A stretch of 64,000 nt of DNA from DAHUXT01 sp036273675. GTDB taxonomy: Bacteria > Chloroflexota > Ktedonobacteria > Ktedonobacterales > JADMIN01. The position numbers and the translations under genes were made by a program. The number at the start of each line of letters is the position of its first letter. Position 1 is the first letter of the stretch. The notes beneath the pieces were generated by a model. The model did not search any database and was not told the origin of the DNA. It saw only the letters and a program-made list of their open reading frames with translations. The stretch is from NCBI GenBank assembly GCA_036273675.1, contig DASUHD010000010.1:33605-97604 (forward strand), written 5' to 3'. This document shows positions 61,332 through 64,000 of this stretch, piece by piece.

Positions 61332-62637
61332 GCATGTCCTCCTCGTACGCAATACACGCCGGAATAGCAAACCAAAACGTCGTACCTTTGCCTTCAATGC
61401 TCTCAACGCCAACACGCCCGCCATGGCGTTCGACAATCTGGCGGCTGATGTAGAGACCTAGCCCCAGTCCAACATCCAACGCGCTTTGTGGCTGGACCCC
61501 CGGCACACGAAAGAAACGCTCCCAAATTTTCTCGCGCACCTCAGCTGGTATGCCTGTCCCGTCATCACGCACAGCTACCCGCGCCCAAAGACAATCTTCC
61601 GCATCGACCTCTTGGGAAATCGTGACCACCACAGGTGATCCATCGGGCGAGTACTTTATCGCATTGCCCAAATAGTTGGCGAGCACCTGGCCGATCCGAT
61701 CTGCATCCATCACAACGGGCATGCGCGTTACACGGTTCGACACAGCAAGGTGCATGCCTATCTGTCGATATGGGTGCAATTGGCGCTGCTCCTCAACTCT
61801 GTCGGACACTACTGCGATGAGATCATGGGTCTCCAGCTCCAGGTGCAATTTGTCCGCTCGCGCGCGCGACATGTCCAGTAAATCGCCGATTAGGCGGTTT
61901 TGTCGCCGAGCCTGATGCAGTGACTGCTCAAGCATGGTTGCGAGTTGTGTCCGATTCTTCTCCAGTTTGGCAACATCAATGTCCGACCCCGGAGCGCGGA
62001 GCGTATCATCCATGGCGCGCAGTTTCCGCTCGGCTAACTGTAGGTGTGCCAGCAATGAGGTCAGCGGAGTTTTTAGTTCATGCCCAGCCACCGCTAGAAA
62101 CTCATCCATTCGGCGCACCGTCTCCTGTTCCGATGCACACAAAGCCTCCGCCAGCGCCTCCTTCTGCGCCCGAGCACGCTCGATGCGGCTAGCCAAAAGA
62201 CTAATTGCGCAGCCAACGATCGCGAAGAGCAGAATAGTCACTGCCTTACCGGGGTCCGTGTGAGACCAGGCAAAGTGCGGGAGGAGAATAAAGTAGTCGA
62301 GCAGTAATGTCCCCAATAGAGCAGAGAGCAGGCTCGGTCCCGTTCCAAATGCCAACGCCACGACGACATCAACAAGCAGCAGTGGAGATGCAGCCAGTAC
62401 CGCTCCAGAGGTCGCAACGGCAAGGACTGTCAGGAGTATACCAACGCCTGTTGTGAGTACAACAGCACATCCGTAGCTTACCCAGGATAATCGCCAGGCT
62501 GCAGGGAGCCAGACTGGCTGTGTTGCGTGCGCGGACAGCCATCTTCCAGCCACCTCCCAGTAGTGCCACAATTTTGGAATGATACTCCTGCTCCTCAATT
62601 GTGCGCCCGCCACTCTCGTATGGCCGTGGCGTGCCAT
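61306..62637 (-). CDS. Sensor histidine kinase with DUF4118 (KdpD-type) membrane domain
   Basis: 443 residues from the ATG at 62637 (GGGGGG upstream); the frame extends to 62787. A four-helix DUF4118-like membrane region (about 43-150) is followed by a coiled linker. The dimerisation domain has the H box AVAGHELKTPLTSL (phospho-His near residue 186). The HATPase domain carries the N box LGNAIKYS, DDGTGIP and GLGLYISRQIVERHGG. DUF4118 is the membrane part of KdpD-like sensors. It is operonic with the KaiC-like ATPase and the response regulator. Confidence 0.92.
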   Translation of the reverse strand: MARHGHTRVAGAQLRSRSIIPKLWHYWEVAGRWLSAHATQPVWLPAAWRLSWVSYGCAVVLTTGVGILLTVLAVATSGAVLAASPLLLVDVVVALAFGTGPSLLSALLGTLLLDYFILLPHFAWSHTDPGKAVTILLFAIVGCAISLLASRIERARAQKEALAEALCASEQETVRRMDEFLAVAGHELKTPLTSLLAHLQLAERKLRAMDDTLRAPGSDIDVAKLEKNRTQLATMLEQSLHQARRQNRLIGDLLDMSRARADKLHLELETHDLIAVVSDRVEEQRQLHPYRQIGMHLAVSNRVTRMPVVMDADRIGQVLANYLGNAIKYSPDGSPVVVTISQEVDAEDCLWARVAVRDDGTGIPAEVREKIWERFFRVPGVQPQSALDVGLGLGLYISRQIVERHGGRVGVESIEGKGTTFWFAIPACIAYEEDMHERQITGG

Positions 62638-63030
62638 GTGGATTCCCCCCGCCAGACTTTCATCTGACTCATACGAACCTGAGTCATCCACGAAAGGTCC
62701 TTCAACAACAAAGAAGAAGGCGCCTACTAGCATTAGGCGTGTCCCCTCTGCTTCACTGCCGCCGTCAACATGGCTTATACAAACCATGCTTTTGGCCGCC
62801 CCTGATCGGATGTATTGCAGAGCAAAGAGCGTGCCACACCACGTCTTTACCTTTACTCACCACAAATGTCCTGGCTGAGCCAGGGTCTGGCATCAGTGCG
62901 ACGCTCACAGACGATGCGCTTAGGGTATGAAGCTCTCAGCGGAAGCAATGAGCCATGATGAGCCACCGCAATTCACATGGCGCTGCGCCAGCCGCGCGAG
63001 GCCATGAGATCCCTTGCTTCAATGATGCTG
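62638..63030. other. Intergenic region, 393 nt, upstream of the kinase operon
   Basis: Contains a CGCCTA/TAGGCG hairpin (about 62730-62750) that would lie in the leader of the kinase operon on the minus strand. Rightward frames here lack ribosome-binding sites and family features. No clear promoter was identified. Confidence 0.4.
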
Positions 63031-63741
63031 TTAGCCAAGAGGCGGTATTACGTCGAGCGCCTGCCAGACAGCGGGATGTTCGAGCGAGGGAGCCAGCAGG
63101 TCGGCGTCGAGCCGCGACGTTGGCAGCGACGGGATCCCGATGACATAGACGCCCGCGGCCCGCGCGGAGGCGACTCCGGTCGATGAGTCCTCTAGCGCGA
63201 TTGCGCCCGCAGGGTTGCCGTCGAGCAGAGCACAGGCGCGCAGGTAGAGATCGGGCGCGGGCTTGGGTTCGGCAACCTCATCGCCGCAGATGACCAGATC
63301 GAAGACATCCGCGAAGCCCCCCTGTGCCAGCATCGCCAGCACGACCTCCCTCGGCGAATTGGAGACGACGGCGATTGGCCTCCGCCCGCGCAACGCCGCG
63401 ACAAGCATGGCCGCACCAGGCATCGGCCCGACACCGCTCGATAGCTCCTCGGACGCGAGCGTGTAGAGTTCATCCCAGAGTTCGTCGGCTCGGCTGGGCT
63501 GATCGAGCAGGCGCCCAAGGATGCGTCCCGCGGCGGCGAAGGTTGAGCCGATGAGCGCCTCTTTCTCGGCGTGGCCATAGGAGCGGCCATAGCGCGCGAA
63601 AAGCGCCGTCTCGGCGCGCGTCCAGCAGGTCTCTGTATCGAGGAGCAGTCCATCACAGTCGAACAGCACAGGCCCATCGCCTGCTGTGCGGGAAGCTGCG
63701 GCATCGAGGCTCTGGGTGTCGGTTGATTCGGTCACCTGCAT
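63031..63741 (-). CDS. HAD-superfamily phosphatase/beta-phosphoglucomutase-like
   Basis: 236 residues from the ATG at 63741 (GGAAGGG upstream); the frame extends to 63870. HAD motif I is LFDCDGLLLDTE (nucleophile Asp with DxDG), motif II VVSNS, and motif III region VAEPKPAPDLY then ALEDSSTGV. The cap-1 helical domain and SNSPREV pattern match beta-phosphoglucomutase or sugar-phosphatase members. It sits 85 nt downstream of an ABC-2 permease gene on the same strand. Its substrate cannot be assigned. Confidence 0.88.
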   Translation of the reverse strand: MQVTESTDTQSLDAAASRTAGDGPVLFDCDGLLLDTETCWTRAETALFARYGRSYGHAEKEALIGSTFAAAGRILGRLLDQPSRADELWDELYTLASEELSSGVGPMPGAAMLVAALRGRRPIAVVSNSPREVVLAMLAQGGFADVFDLVICGDEVAEPKPAPDLYLRACALLDGNPAGAIALEDSSTGVASARAAGVYVIGIPSLPTSRLDADLLAPSLEHPAVWQALDVIPPLG

Positions 63742-63826
63742 GTCCCTTCCGGTGCGCATGGCAAGACAAACCGCTACGGGCATTGTGCGGTCCTCCAGTG
63801 GAAACGATCCCTCGAGGAAGTGACGT

Positions 63827-64000
63827 CTAGGGAGTGATGTCGCGACGTTGGAAGTAGAGAAGTCCGGCAATACCCAGGATCAGCCCAACGGCAACTGGTA
63901 TCAGCAGCTTCCAGGGATCGATCCACTCTTCCGCGGTGATCACCTGAGAGCTAGGCGCATAGTAATATGGGCCAAGATACTTCAGAAACGACAGCGTGTC
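63827..64000 (-). CDS. ABC-2-type permease, C-terminal fragment (gene continues past the window)
   Basis: Only the last 57 residues are visible. They include a final hydrophobic helix (LLIPVAVGLILGIAGLLYF) and the basic cytoplasmic tail QRRDITP typical of ABC-2 permease C-termini (compare YFLLSRRDVTE at the end of the permease at 24964). The N-terminal part lies beyond position 64000. It is upstream of, and co-directional with, the HAD gene. Confidence 0.75.
   Translation of the reverse strand, partial: DTLSFLKYLGPYYYAPSSQVITAEEWIDPWKLLIPVAVGLILGIAGLLYFQRRDITP

Overview
The window is GC-rich chromosomal DNA of a free-living bacterium. It holds single-copy housekeeping genes (der, thyX, tmk, ffh, rsgA, pfkA, prfB, pdxH, ppx/gppA) set among ABC transporters, two-component systems and many small membrane proteins or lipoproteins. 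The mix of DUF4012, pentapeptide-repeat/2TM, ECF-transporter and ArsR-ArsC fusion proteins, with ThyX as the thymidylate synthase, is most like Chloroflexota, probably a Ktedonobacteria-like lineage. That placement is inferred from gene content and was not tested by a search. I found no rRNA, tRNA, CRISPR array or intact insertion sequence.

Layout. 1-8111: cell-surface polysaccharide region, with a polymerase-glycosyltransferase fusion, a GT2 glycosyltransferase, two SAM methyltransferases and a DUF4012 membrane protein. 8644-16966: pdxH, a CHAP-like protein, an anchored unknown protein, a methyltransferase, der, a pentapeptide-repeat channel-like protein and a DUF6582-type protein. 17056-22182: tightly overlapping operon of an ECF vitamin or metal transporter (S, A1, A2, T) behind a UbiB-type kinase. 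22376-29629: peptide-binding lipoprotein, NUDIX hydrolase, ABC-2 exporter and a TM2-domain protein. 29755-41360: thyX-tmk, ffh, an L,D-transpeptidase lipoprotein, ppx/gppA, rsgA-pfkA, and prfB with a programmed +1 frameshift. 41491-50982: two SDR enzymes, a frameshifted sensor-like membrane gene behind a promoter carrying a LexA-type palindrome, a LiaRS/NarXL-like two-component pair, and a MacB/FtsX-type ABC system.

51209-55225: arsenic-resistance cassette: arsR, arsM, an arsR-arsC fusion, an aquaglyceroporin (aqpS-like) and a second arsC. Near-identical operator sequences lie ahead of arsR and arsM, a different ArsR-type operator lies ahead of the fusion, and a 26-nt direct repeat flanks the whole cassette. 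The inferred pathway is arsenate to arsenite by two thioredoxin-type reductases, downhill arsenite exit through the channel, and methylation by ArsM. No ArsB or Acr3 pump is visible.

55267-64000: TetR regulator with a tandem operator facing a methyltransferase and a PAP2-like membrane protein; cupin and HxlR/SCP2-like regulator genes around a perfect operator palindrome; a histidine kinase / double KaiC-like ATPase / single-domain response regulator operon; a HAD phosphatase; and the end of an ABC-2 permease cut by the window edge.

The intergenic spaces carry several families of palindromic repeats. One is a two-part element of about 111 nt present twice (12951-13061, 36069-36180), with two further solo copies of its second half.
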